The translations under genes were made by a program, and so were the position numbers. This document shows positions 27,101-35,511 of a stretch of 64,000 nucleotides of DNA, piece after piece (the first letter of the stretch is position 1; each line of letters begins with the position of its first letter). This DNA comes from Cupriavidus necator. GTDB lineage: Bacteria; Pseudomonadota; Gammaproteobacteria; Burkholderiales; Burkholderiaceae. The notes under the pieces are model-generated. The model worked only from the letters and a program-made list of their open reading frames with translations. It searched no databases and was not told where the DNA came from. The DNA lies in NCBI RefSeq assembly GCF_013141915.1, contig NZ_SROX01000006.1, positions 186,001-250,000 of the forward strand. The letters run 5' to 3'.

Positions 27101-29146
27101 GGGCCCTATGCGCTGACCGCCACCGCGAGCGATGCGGCGGGCAACATCAGTGGGCCGACCGCCGCCTTCAACCTGACGGTCGATACGGCGCCGCCCGCTG
27201 ACCCGGGCATCACCGTTGCCAACGGCACCACGCTGGCCGGCAACGCCGAGCCCGGCAGCATGGTCAATATCGACCTGAACGGCGACGGCATCCCGGAGGG
27301 CACCGCCACAGCCGATGCCACCACCGGCGCGTGGACCTACTCGCCCGCCGGTGGACTGCCCGATGGCGCGGTGGCCAGCGTCACCGCCACCGATGCCGCC
27401 GGCAATACCAGCGGCCCCGCGACGGTGACGATTGACGCCGTGCCGCCCGCCATCCCGGCGATCACCAGCGTCACCGACGACGACCCGGCCCCCAGCCCGC
27501 TCGCGTCCGGCGACAGCACCAACGATGCCACACCGACACTCGCCGGCACCGCCGATGCCGGCAGCACCATCAGCATCTACAACGGCACCACGCTGCTCGG
27601 CACCACCACCGCCGATGCCACCACCGGGGCGTGGAGCTTCACCCCCACCCCGCCGCTGACCGATGGCCCCTATGTGTTGACCGCCACCGCCACCGATGCG
27701 GCGGGCAATATCAGCAACCCGACCCCTGCGTTCAACCTGACGGTCGATACGCTCGCGCCGACCGCCACGGCGACGGTCACCGCGCTGACCGACGACACCG
27801 GTACCACCGGCGACTGGGTTACCGGCGACACCACCCCCGTCGTCACCGGCACGCTCAGCGCGGCGCTGGCGCCCGACGAGACGCTGCAAGTCAGCATCGA
27901 CGGCGGCGCCACCTGGACCGATGCCGTCGTCACGGGCACCACGTGGCAATGGTTCGCGCCCGGACAGCTCGCGGACGGCATCTATACGATCACCACGCAC
28001 GTGACCGACAGCGCCGGCAACCTCGGCACGGTCACCACCCAGAACTTCACGGTGGCGCAGCAGGTGGCGCCCGAGGCTGCCGTGAATGAAGCCGGCGGAT
28101 TGCTCGGCATTGCCGATGCCAATTTGCTGGGACTGATCGACCTGAGCGCGCAGCAGTTCTTCACCGCCAGCGACTACAACGAGAACATCGATAACGTTGT
28201 GGTCCGATATGGCGGCGTGCTGGGCGTCGGAATGCAGCAGCTGAACGCCAGCGCCGCGCTGGCTGCCGAACTCGGGCTGGACTTTGACGTGGTGAACAGC
28301 CCCGGCATTCTTGGGGTCATCGGCCCGTCGTCCACGCTGACGATCACGGCACTGGACGGCGGCGCGATCGACAACCTGAGCCTGAACGAACTGCTTGGTT
28401 CGATCACGCTGGAAGGCGGCCTGCTGGGTGTCAGCGTGAGCCTGCTCGACGCCATGACAATCACCGCCACCGACACCACGGGCCTGACCACCACGTCGAC
28501 CGGCAGCCAGCTGGTCAGCGCCGGCGTGCTGACCAGCCTGCTCGGCGCAAGCCAGCCGTCGGCGATCATCGAAGGCGATGCCAGCGGCAATACGCTCACG
28601 GGCAGCGCCGGCAATGACCGGCTCTATGGCTACGGCGGCAACGACACCATCAATGCCGGCGACGGCAACGACCTGGTGCGCGGCGGCACCGGCGACGACA
28701 TCCTGGACGGCGAGGGCGGCAATGACGTGCTGATCGGCGGTGCCGGCAACGACACCATGAGCGGTGGCGCCGGCACCGATGTGTTCCTGTGGGAAGACCG
28801 CGGCAACGACAACACCGGCGGCAACGGCACCGACACGATCACGGATTTCACCGTGGGCTCCGCGCCGGGGCTAGCCGGCAACGACGTGCTCGATGTGTCC
28901 GCGCTGCTGCAGGGCTACGCCGCCGATGCCAACGGCCCGGCCCACTACCAGAACGGCGTGGCCACCATCGATGCCGGCGACGACATCGGCCAGTACCTCA
29001 GCGCCACGCAGTCCGGCGCCGACACCGTGATCACCATCGACCGCGACGGCGCCGGGGCCACCTACAGCGCGCAAACGCTGGTGACGCTGACCAACGTGAC
29101 CACCAACCTGGAGACCTTGCTGGCCAACCAACAGATCCTGGTCTGA
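24170..29146 (+). CDS. BapA-like giant repeat adhesin, type I secreted
   Basis: A 1658-residue surface adhesin. Residues 1-110 are a BapA-prefix-like N-domain. Residues 113-150 are an Ala/Gly-rich hydrophobic stretch (LLGLLGAAAGAGIIAAAA) and a Gly linker. Residues 158-1298 contain twelve bacterial Ig-like domains in two sizes, about 82 and 103 residues, mostly alternating. Residues 1299-1465 are a unique region. Residues 1468-1535 hold RTX calcium repeats (GNDRLYGYGGNDTINAGDGN and more), and the last 120 residues resemble the C-terminal target domain of type I secretion (DVFLWEDRGNDNTGG, ITDFTVG). GAAGGAGA precedes the ATG. The exporter genes follow directly. Expected role: cell-cell and surface attachment in biofilms. 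Confidence 0.9.
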   Translation: MASSGVLLNHTDVPVATGTRTVASPDGPANFLIAAQRDSVANYAREGNDLLLTMRDGNTLRIQGFFTHGAQFNNLVFVQEDGQWLADFGQALGAQGDGIAEAAMLYEPIGDSSSTALLLGLLGAAAGAGIIAAAASSGGGDDGGGGVGVGSGGGTAPARPTVAPSNGATLSGTAPAGSTVGIDFTGDGKADATVTADAAGNWTYTPPQKLADGTVVSVTATDASGNTSPPATATVDGAAPVAPTINAVSNDAGTAIVAGSSTSDTTPTLSGSAEAGSTISIYNGTTLLGTTTADAAGHWSFTPPAGLTDGNYALTVTATDAVGNTGPASAPFLLTVDTAAPAAPAITPGDGTVIAGTAEPGSTVNIDLNGDGTVDATVTANDSGNWTYTPSPALGDGTVVSVTATDAAGNTSAPATATVDASAPATPVLASVTDDAMPSTGPLADGDSTNDGMPTLSGTAEAGSTISVYNGTTLLGTTIADATTGTWTFTPTSPLPDGAVSLSVTATDAAGNTSAPTTAFTLTLDATPPATPAITSVTDDDPVPGPLNSGDSTNDATPTLTGTADAGSTISLFNGTTLIGTTTADATTGAWSFTPTTPLTDGPHALTATATDASGNVSAPTAAFNLTVDTAPPADPSINIASGTTIAGTAEAGSTVDIDLDGDGTPDATVTADATTGAWTYTPGAPLPDGTAISVTATDAAGNTSAPATATVDALAPSAPSITSVTDDNPVPGPLNSGDSTNDATPTLTGTAEAGSTISLYNGTTLIGTTTADTTTGAWSFTPTTPLTDGPYALTATATDASGNVSAPTAAFNLTVDTAPPADPSITVANGTTLAGTAEPGSTVDIDLDGDGTPEGTVPADATTGAWSYSPTGGLPDGAVASVTATDAAGNTSGPATVTIDAVPPAIPAITGATDDNPLPGPLNSGDSTNDATPTLTGTADAGSTISLFNGTTLIGTTTADATTGAWSFTPTTPLADGPYALTATASDAAGNISGPTAAFNLTVDTAPPADPGITVANGTTLAGNAEPGSMVNIDLNGDGIPEGTATADATTGAWTYSPAGGLPDGAVASVTATDAAGNTSGPATVTIDAVPPAIPAITSVTDDDPAPSPLASGDSTNDATPTLAGTADAGSTISIYNGTTLLGTTTADATTGAWSFTPTPPLTDGPYVLTATATDAAGNISNPTPAFNLTVDTLAPTATATVTALTDDTGTTGDWVTGDTTPVVTGTLSAALAPDETLQVSIDGGATWTDAVVTGTTWQWFAPGQLADGIYTITTHVTDSAGNLGTVTTQNFTVAQQVAPEAAVNEAGGLLGIADANLLGLIDLSAQQFFTASDYNENIDNVVVRYGGVLGVGMQQLNASAALAAELGLDFDVVNSPGILGVIGPSSTLTITALDGGAIDNLSLNELLGSITLEGGLLGVSVSLLDAMTITATDTTGLTTTSTGSQLVSAGVLTSLLGASQPSAIIEGDASGNTLTGSAGNDRLYGYGGNDTINAGDGNDLVRGGTGDDILDGEGGNDVLIGGAGNDTMSGGAGTDVFLWEDRGNDNTGGNGTDTITDFTVGSAPGLAGNDVLDVSALLQGYAADANGPAHYQNGVATIDAGDDIGQYLSATQSGADTVITIDRDGAGATYSAQTLVTLTNVTTNLETLLANQQILV
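24640..28062 (+). repeat. Tandem Ig-like repeat array within the adhesin gene
   Basis: Short (S, about 82 codons) and long (L, about 103 codons) Ig modules run in the order S-L-S-L-L-S-L-S-L-S-L, followed by one divergent module. The composite S+L unit recurs about every 560 bases between 25780 and 27760 with near-identical DNA, as in the CCGCTGAACTCCGGCGACAG segments near 25806, 26368 and 26932. Such arrays expand and shrink by recombination and are prone to assembly collapse. Confidence 0.85.
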
Positions 29147-29157
29147 CCCTGAAGCCC

Positions 29158-29191
29158 CCGGCCCGGCGGCATGCGCGAGCAGCCGGGCCGG
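29158..29191 (+). terminator. GC-rich hairpin between the adhesin and its exporter genes
   Basis: CCGGCCCGGC (29158-29167) and GCCGGGCCGG (29182-29191) form a perfect 10-base stem with a 14-base loop, beginning 12 bases after the adhesin stop. No T tract follows, so it may act as a partial terminator or a 3' stabiliser, letting the adhesin be made in excess over the exporter. Confidence 0.45.
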
Positions 29192-29216
29192 CCGTGGCGC
29201 CGGCAGCCATGCGTGC

Positions 29217-30719
29217 ATGCCGGCGCAATCGACACATCCGGACGGCATCGCCATTTTGTTCACAGTCAGACTGACCCTTGATGCCGGCGCAGGCGCCGGC
29301 CCCGGCTTCGGCCTCGTTCTGTTCCCCGGTTCCACCGCCTCGCGCGCGGCAGGCTTTTTCCTCGCCACACTGCTGGCGACCACGCTGATGGACGTGCCGG
29401 CCGCCGCAGCGCCGGTGCCAGCGCTTGCCGCCACGGCCACGCTGGCCCCCGCGCAGGCGCCAGGTGCTGCCGTACCGGACGGCGTGCCGGCGGCCTTGCG
29501 CATCCCGCTGGCGGGCATGGCGCTGCACGAGGCCGTCGGCATTGCGATCTCGCGCCATCCCGATATCGGCCGCGCCAACGCGGTGGTGGCGCAGAGCGAG
29601 GCCGAGATCGCGGTGGCCCGCGCGGCCTGGTACCCCAAGCTGGAATACGGCGTGCGCCCCGGCTATGGCGGCAGCTTCGGCAGCGGCGGCAATGACGTGG
29701 GCGCGCGCGCCTCGGTCGGCGTCTCCCAGCTGCTGTACGACTTCGGCCGCACCGCCAGCAAGATCTCCGCCGCGGACGCGTCGCTGGTACAGCGTCGCCA
29801 TGAGCTGTCTGACACGGTCGAGCAGATCGCCTACAACACCGCCTCGATCTATATCGAGCTGGCCGCGAGCCAGGCGGTGATGGCGGCCGCGCAGCGCCAG
29901 CTCGAGACGCTGGCGGTCACGCGCGACAAGATCGGCCAGCGGGTGCGCGCGGGGTTGTCGGTCAGCTCGGACGGCACCATGGCGGACGTGGCGATCCAGC
30001 GTGCCCGCACCGAAGTGCTGCGCGCGCGCACCCGCTTCGACGTGGCCGCGTCGCGCCTGGCAGAGCTGATCGGGGTGCGGCCCGCGCGCGTGGCCGAACT
30101 GGCACGCACCGAAGACGAGATCCGCGGCCTGGGGGACGAGGGCGACGACATCGAGCACACCCCCAAGGTGCTGGCCGCCGCGGCTGCGGCCGCAGCCGCG
30201 CACGCGCGTGTGTCGCTGGCCGAGGCCGAGCGCTTTCCGTCGGTCAGTGTCGGCGTCAGCCGCTCGGTGTCGACCGGGCGTGCCAATGCCAACGACGACA
30301 CCTGGATCGGCGTGGCCATCGCCGGCGATTTCTCGCTGGGCGGGCTGAACCGGCACCGCATCGACGCCGCCCGCGCCGGCCAGCGTGCCGCGCAGCAGGC
30401 GCTCGACAACGAACGGCTGCTGGCCCGCACCACGCTGAATTCCGCCGCCACCGAGGCGGCCGGCGCCGCGGCGCGCACGCAAAGCTATGCGCAGATGATC
30501 GCGCTGCTGCGCGCGTCGCGCGACCTGTACTGGCAGGAATACATCCTTAACAAGCGAACCCTGACCGACGTGCTCAATCCCGAGCGCGAGATCTTCCTGG
30601 CCGAGCAGGAGTGGATCGGCGCGGTCGCCGATGGCATGCTGGCGCGCATCAAGGCGCACGCCGCCACCGGCAGGTTCGTGGCCTTGCTGCGGGAGCACGA
30701 CAGTGCAAGCCACCCTTGA
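29217..30719 (+). CDS. TolC-family outer-membrane channel of the adhesin exporter
   Basis: A protein of up to 500 residues of the TolC/LapE kind. After an N-terminal hydrophobic stretch (AAGFFLATLLATTLMDV) and a Pro/Ala linker, the OEP repeats begin near residue 95 (GMALHEAVGIAISRHPDIGR, YPKLEYGVRPGYGG) and recur near residue 330. Long coiled-coil helices form the tunnel. The start is uncertain: ATG 29217 gives an unusually long, GC-rich leader, and an in-frame TTG at 29256 is possible. The 3' end overlaps the ABC transporter gene. With that transporter and the HlyD protein it forms a complete type I secretion system. Confidence 0.85.
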   Translation: MPAQSTHPDGIAILFTVRLTLDAGAGAGPGFGLVLFPGSTASRAAGFFLATLLATTLMDVPAAAAPVPALAATATLAPAQAPGAAVPDGVPAALRIPLAGMALHEAVGIAISRHPDIGRANAVVAQSEAEIAVARAAWYPKLEYGVRPGYGGSFGSGGNDVGARASVGVSQLLYDFGRTASKISAADASLVQRRHELSDTVEQIAYNTASIYIELAASQAVMAAAQRQLETLAVTRDKIGQRVRAGLSVSSDGTMADVAIQRARTEVLRARTRFDVAASRLAELIGVRPARVAELARTEDEIRGLGDEGDDIEHTPKVLAAAAAAAAAHARVSLAEAERFPSVSVGVSRSVSTGRANANDDTWIGVAIAGDFSLGGLNRHRIDAARAGQRAAQQALDNERLLARTTLNSAATEAAGAAARTQSYAQMIALLRASRDLYWQEYILNKRTLTDVLNPEREIFLAEQEWIGAVADGMLARIKAHAATGRFVALLREHDSASHP

Positions 30720-32940
30720 CGCACCGGTTGACGACAACACGCCTGCCGGCGCCAGACCCGATCACGGGGGCGCACCGGCGCAGCCGGGGCAGCTGCCGCA
30801 GGCCTGGGCCGAGGCCGTGCTGCTGGCGGCCCGCCATCTCGGGCTGTCGCCATCGCCGCAACTGGTGCGCGGCGCCGCCGCGTGGGCCGACCGCGCCGAT
30901 GCTGACCGCGCCGTGGTCGAAATGGCCGCCGCCGCCGGCTTGTCCGCCCAATTTACCGACCTGCCGGCGGCCGCGCTGTCGCCGCTGCTGCTCCCTGCGC
31001 TGGTGGCGCTCGATGGCAACCAGGTGGGCCTGCTGACGAGCATCGCCGACGGCAAGGCGGTGCTGCAGCTGCCTACCGAAGCCGGCACCATCGAACGCAC
31101 CCCCGCGCTGGCGGCACTGGCGCGGCAGGCCGGCAACGGCACCGTGCGCCTGCTGCTGGTGCGCGAACGGGTGGCGCCGCGCAGCGGCCGTCTCGACGCC
31201 TACCTGGCGGCACGCCCGGAAGGCTGGCTCGGCAGCATCTTCACCGCCAACTGGCGCACGCTGGTGGAACTGGGCGCGGGCTCGCTGTTCGGCAACCTGC
31301 TGGCGGTGGGCACCTCGCTGTTCGCGATGCAGGTGTGGGACCGCGTGGTGCCGGCGCGTTCGCTGCATACGCTGTGGGTGCTGGCCAGCGGCGTGGCGCT
31401 GGCTCTGGTGCTGGAGCTGCTGATCCGCACCGTGCGGGTGTCGATCGCCGACCATTTCGGCAAGCAGGTCGACCAGCGGCTGTCGGCGATGTTCTTCGCG
31501 CGAGTGCTCGATATCCGCAACGATGCGCGCCCGCGTTCGCCCGGCACCCTGGTGGCGCAGCTGCGCGACCTGGAGCAGCTGCGCGAGCTGCTCACCTCCA
31601 GCACGCTCGGGGTGCTGATCGACCTGCCCTTTGTGGCGGGCTTCCTGGTCATCATCTGGCTGCTGGGCGGCTGGCTGGTGCTGGTGCCACTGGCGGCCAT
31701 CCCGCTGCTGGTGCTGCCCGGCCTGGTGGCGCAGATTCCGCTGGCGCGGCTGTCGACGCAGGGCATGAGCGAGGCGGCGCTGCGCAACGCAATCCTGATG
31801 GAATCGATCTACCGGGCCGAGGACATCAAGACCCTGCAGGCCGAGCCGCGCTTTCGCAAGCTGTGGGACCAGGCCAACGCGGTCAACGGCGAGATCGGCC
31901 TGAAACAGCGCTTTATCGCCGGGCTGCTGCTGAACCTGTCGCAGACGGTGCAGCAACTGGCCTATGTCGGGGTGCTGGTGGCCGGCGTGCATGGCATCCT
32001 GGACGGCGGCCTGTCGTTCGGCGCGGTGCTGGCCTGCTCGATCCTGACCAGCCGCACTATCGCGCCGCTGGCGCAGATCCCCGCGGTGCTGGGGCGTATC
32101 CAGAACGCGCGCGTCGGCAAGCAAGGCCTGGACGCGCTGCTGAGCCTGCCGCTCGATCACGACCCGGCGCGCGACGCGTACCACCGGCCCGCGCTGGTGG
32201 GACGGTATCGCTTCGAGCAGGTGGTGTACGGCTTCGATCCGCAGGAAAAGCCGGTACTGAACATCCCGCAGCTGCAGATCGCGCCCGGCGAGCGGATTGC
32301 GGTGCTGGGTCGCGTCGGCGCCGGCAAGTCCACGCTGCTGCGCCTGCTGGGCGGGCTGGCGACGCCGGTACAGGGCCGCATCCTGTTCAACGACACGCCG
32401 CTGCCGCTGATCGATCCCGCCGACGTGCGCCGCGACGTCGGCATGGTGATGCAGGAATCCAGCCTGTTTTACGGCACCTTGCGCGACAACCTGCTGGTCG
32501 CCGATCCGCTCGCCACCGATGAAGCGATGCTGCAGGCGCTGCGGCTGGCGTGCGCCGACCGCCTGCTGCTCAACCAGGTGCACGGGCTGGACCTGACCAT
32601 CCGCGAAAACGGCGTGGGCCTGTCGGGCGGCCAGAAGCAGGCGCTGGTCCTGGCGCGCACGCTGCTGCGCGCGCCCAGCGTGCTGCTGCTGGACGAACCC
32701 ACCGCGTCGCTGGACGAGGCCACCGAGCAGGACGTGATTGCGCGGCTGCGGCCGTGGCTGGCCCAGCGCACGCTGGTGGTGGCCACGCACCGCTACGCGG
32801 TGCTGGCGCTGGTCGACCGCATCATCGTCGTCGACAACGGTCGCATCGTGCGCGACGGCCCCCGCGACGCGGTGCTGGGGGCGCTGCGCGGCAAAGGTGC
32901 GGCTCAGCCGGCCGGCCCGCTCGACGCGAAGGGAGACTGA
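30703..32940 (+). CDS. Type I secretion ABC transporter (LapB/HlyB-like)
   Basis: A 745-residue inner-membrane exporter. Residues 25-155 are a C39-like domain that lacks a recognisable catalytic Cys, as in RTX and Lap exporters, which do not cut a leader. Residues 180-465 carry six transmembrane helices, and residues 505-735 the ATPase: Walker A GRVGAGKST, signature GLSGGQKQ, Walker B VLLLDEPT and the H-loop histidine in ATHR. GTG 30703 was chosen because GGGAG lies 7 bases upstream; this overlaps the TolC gene by 17 bases. The HlyD gene starts 3 bases after the stop. Cargo is almost certainly the adjacent adhesin. Confidence 0.92.
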   Translation: MQATLDAPVDDNTPAGARPDHGGAPAQPGQLPQAWAEAVLLAARHLGLSPSPQLVRGAAAWADRADADRAVVEMAAAAGLSAQFTDLPAAALSPLLLPALVALDGNQVGLLTSIADGKAVLQLPTEAGTIERTPALAALARQAGNGTVRLLLVRERVAPRSGRLDAYLAARPEGWLGSIFTANWRTLVELGAGSLFGNLLAVGTSLFAMQVWDRVVPARSLHTLWVLASGVALALVLELLIRTVRVSIADHFGKQVDQRLSAMFFARVLDIRNDARPRSPGTLVAQLRDLEQLRELLTSSTLGVLIDLPFVAGFLVIIWLLGGWLVLVPLAAIPLLVLPGLVAQIPLARLSTQGMSEAALRNAILMESIYRAEDIKTLQAEPRFRKLWDQANAVNGEIGLKQRFIAGLLLNLSQTVQQLAYVGVLVAGVHGILDGGLSFGAVLACSILTSRTIAPLAQIPAVLGRIQNARVGKQGLDALLSLPLDHDPARDAYHRPALVGRYRFEQVVYGFDPQEKPVLNIPQLQIAPGERIAVLGRVGAGKSTLLRLLGGLATPVQGRILFNDTPLPLIDPADVRRDVGMVMQESSLFYGTLRDNLLVADPLATDEAMLQALRLACADRLLLNQVHGLDLTIRENGVGLSGGQKQALVLARTLLRAPSVLLLDEPTASLDEATEQDVIARLRPWLAQRTLVVATHRYAVLALVDRIIVVDNGRIVRDGPRDAVLGALRGKGAAQPAGPLDAKGD

Positions 32941-32943
32941 GCC

Positions 32944-34128
32944 ATGGGCACGCGCGTGAACGAGACCGCGAACTGGATGCGCGTCGGCGGGCAGCCCCAG
33001 GGTCCGCGCTACCTGCTATGGGTGATCGTGGGCGCGCTGACACTGTTCCTGCTGTGGGCGGCGCTGGCCGGGCTGGACGAAGTGGCGATCGGCGAGGGCC
33101 GCGTGACGCCGGCCTCCAAGGGGCAGATCATCCAGAGCCTGGAAGGCGGCATCCTGGCCGAACTGGCGGTGCGCGAGGGCGACGTGGTCGACGCCGGCCA
33201 GCAGCTGGCCACGCTCGACCCGGTGCAGGCGCGGGCGTCGATGGAAGAGACGCTGGAGCGGATCGCGGCGCTGCAGGCCCGCGCGGCGCGGCTGCATGCC
33301 GAAATGAACGATGCCGCCAACGTGGCCTTTCCGGCGGAGCTGGCCGGCAACGCCGCGGTGGTGGAACGCGAGCGCCAGCTCTTTGCCGCCAACCGGCGCG
33401 CCTTCCGCGAGAACGTGGGCAACCTGCGCGAGCAGCTGCGGCTGGCCGAGAATGAATTGCAGATCGCCATCCCGCTGCTGCGCACCGGCGCCACCAATGA
33501 AGTCGAGGTGCTGCGGCTGCGGCAGAAGGTAGCCGAGTTCTCCACCAAGCTGGCCGCCACGCAAAGCGAGTATTACGTGGCGCTGAAGGCCGACTATGCC
33601 ACCACCATGGCCGACCTCGGTCCGCTGCTGAAGGTACGCGAAGGCCGCGCCGACCAGTTGCGCCGCACCGCCATCAACTCGCCGGCGCGCGGCATCGTCA
33701 AGGACATCCGCGTCTCCACCATCGGCGGCGTGGTCGGCCCCGGCGGCGTGCTGATGGAAATCGTGCCGCTGGGCGACCAGTTGCTGATCGAGGCACGGCT
33801 GAGTCCGCGCGACATCGCCTTCATCCACCCGGCGCAGCCGGCCACGGTCAAGATCACGGCGTTCGAGCCGTCGATCTACGGCACGCTGCCGGCGCGCGTG
33901 GACCGGATCTCGCCCGACACCATCGAAGACCAGGTCGACAAGCGTATCTACTACTACCGCGTCTACGTGCTGACCGACCACGCCTACCTGGAAACCAGCG
34001 ACGGCAAACGCCACCCGATCCTGCCCGGCATGGTCGCCACCACCGAGATCCGGACCGGCCGCCGCACCGTGCTGGATTACCTGCTCAAGCCGCTGCGCCG
34101 CGCCGCCGAGGCCTTGCGCGAGCGCTAG
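32944..34128 (+). CDS. HlyD-family type I secretion adaptor (LapC-like)
   Basis: A 394-residue membrane fusion protein linking the ABC transporter to the TolC channel. It has one N-terminal helix (residues 24-44), a lipoyl half-motif (GRVTPASKGQIIQSLEGGIL), a coiled coil from about 100 to 245, and a C-terminal beta-barrel with VLMEIVPLGDQLLIEARLSP and the conserved family end (ILPGMVATTEIRTGRRTVLD). It starts 3 bases after the transporter stop. It is the last gene of the adhesin/exporter operon, and copD converges 13 bases downstream. Confidence 0.92.
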   Translation: MGTRVNETANWMRVGGQPQGPRYLLWVIVGALTLFLLWAALAGLDEVAIGEGRVTPASKGQIIQSLEGGILAELAVREGDVVDAGQQLATLDPVQARASMEETLERIAALQARAARLHAEMNDAANVAFPAELAGNAAVVERERQLFAANRRAFRENVGNLREQLRLAENELQIAIPLLRTGATNEVEVLRLRQKVAEFSTKLAATQSEYYVALKADYATTMADLGPLLKVREGRADQLRRTAINSPARGIVKDIRVSTIGGVVGPGGVLMEIVPLGDQLLIEARLSPRDIAFIHPAQPATVKITAFEPSIYGTLPARVDRISPDTIEDQVDKRIYYYRVYVLTDHAYLETSDGKRHPILPGMVATTEIRTGRRTVLDYLLKPLRRAAEALRER

Positions 34129-34141
34129 CGCCGCCGCCGGT

Positions 34142-35074
34142 TCACCCCGGCGACAGCATGCCCAGCACCGCCACCAAGGCCAGCACCAGCACGGCGGCGC
34201 CGGCCTCCAGCAGCAGACTGCGCCGCAGCGCCCGTATCGCGCGCAACGCCGGGCCCGGCTCGCCCGCGCGCACGGCGGCGGCCAGGCGCGGGGCCAGGGC
34301 AAAGCGGTTCGCCGCCGCCAGCCCGAGCATGACGGCAAACAGCGCGAGCTTGACGGCCAGCAGCCCGCCATAGGACATGGGCGCCAATGCCGGCATGGCC
34401 GGCCCGACGATGAACCAGTAGTTGAGCGCGCCGGTGAACACCAGCAAGGCAACGATGCGGGTGCCGATGCGCGCGAAACCATCAACTGCGCGGCTCAGCA
34501 GCGCGAGCGCCGCGCCGGGCGCCACTGGGCTGGGCCGCGCCAGCAGCAGGAGCGCCGCCAGCGCCCCGACCCATGCGCCTGCGGCCAGCAAGTGCGTCAC
34601 GTCCGACGCCAGGTGCAGGGCGCGCATCGCGCCGTCGTGCATCGCGCCATGCCCGCTCCAGGCCAGCGTGGCCAGCGCCGCGCCGCCGTACGTGGCAAGC
34701 ACGGCAAAGGATGCACCGAGGCGGCGCGTATTGATGCCGGCCAGCAGGAACAGCAGCAGGGCCGCCACGCGCACGGTCCAGGCCACGCCGAAATCCGTCC
34801 CGGTAACGATCATCGCGAAGACATGGCCCTGCAACGCCGCATAATCCGTCGCGCCCGTCATGGCGCGCGCCATCTCGGCCAGGGCGCCCAGCGACAGCAC
34901 GATGCCGGCGCCGGCACAAGCCAGCGCCAGTGCCCGGCAACGCCGCGCGAAGCGGCCGGTGCGTTCGTCCCGGTGCAGTGCATAGAGGCAGAACAGCGGC
35001 AGCCCGAACACCAGGGCCAGGTCGAGATACAGCGCTAGGCGCAAGCCGGCGGCCAGCCACTCCGGCTGCGCCAA
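34142..35074 (-). CDS. copD: Copper resistance membrane protein CopD
   Basis: A 310-residue polytopic protein of the CopD family with about eight transmembrane segments, thought to take up copper together with CopC. His-containing segments (WSGHGAMHDGAMRALHLASD and TGALNYWFIVGP) fit the family. The first codon is TTG at 35074, directly abutting the copC stop (TAATTG), so translation is probably coupled. The next in-frame ATG would cut off several helices. It is the last gene of the copABCD operon and converges with the HlyD gene. Confidence 0.87.
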   Translation of the reverse strand: MAQPEWLAAGLRLALYLDLALVFGLPLFCLYALHRDERTGRFARRCRALALACAGAGIVLSLGALAEMARAMTGATDYAALQGHVFAMIVTGTDFGVAWTVRVAALLLFLLAGINTRRLGASFAVLATYGGAALATLAWSGHGAMHDGAMRALHLASDVTHLLAAGAWVGALAALLLLARPSPVAPGAALALLSRAVDGFARIGTRIVALLVFTGALNYWFIVGPAMPALAPMSYGGLLAVKLALFAVMLGLAAANRFALAPRLAAAVRAGEPGPALRAIRALRRSLLLEAGAAVLVLALVAVLGMLSPG

Positions 35075-35461
35075 TTACTTCACCGTGAAAGCGAGGTTGC
35101 CATTGACGGGATGGGTGTCGGACGAGACCGCGCGCCAGTCCACCCGGTAGCTGCCCGGCGGCAGCGGTTGCGTGGGCGTGATGACCATGGTCTTGGGGTC
35201 GTCGCTGCCTGACACCTTCACGGCCATTTTCATCGGCGCATGGTCGGCCATGCCCGGCATGCCGGTCATCAGCAGGTTGGCGCCGGAAAACTGGGTGACC
35301 AGATTCTCGGAGAAGCGCAGTTCGATCTTCTGCGGCGCCGGCACCTCGGCCTTGTCGGCGGGCGCCGACGACACCAGTTTCGGATGCGCGAAGGCAAGGC
35401 TGCTGGCCAGCGCGGTCGCGGCCGCAATCATGGCGTGGATGAGGGGGCGATGGGCATGCAT
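35075..35461 (-). CDS. copC: Periplasmic copper-binding protein CopC
   Basis: A 128-residue protein with a 25-residue signal peptide (cut after SLAFA) and a CopC beta-sandwich. The mature protein begins HPKLVSSAPAD, giving the N-terminal His of the Cu(II) site, with further His in DHAP and DTHPV. A Met cluster (MTGMPGMADHAPMKM) matches the Cu(I) site. GGAG lies 7 bases before the ATG. It sits 50 bases after copB and abuts copD. Confidence 0.92.
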   Translation of the reverse strand: MHAHRPLIHAMIAAATALASSLAFAHPKLVSSAPADKAEVPAPQKIELRFSENLVTQFSGANLLMTGMPGMADHAPMKMAVKVSGSDDPKTMVITPTQPLPPGSYRVDWRAVSSDTHPVNGNLAFTVK

Positions 35462-35511
35462 GGTGGTCTCCGCTCGGGAATGTCAAAGGGGTCGTGGTGG
35501 TGGCGATCGCG

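Noticed and set aside
24640..28062. CRISPR-like or satellite array
   Set aside because: The repeats are hundreds of bases long, in frame and encode Ig-like domains; there are no short direct repeats with unique spacers.
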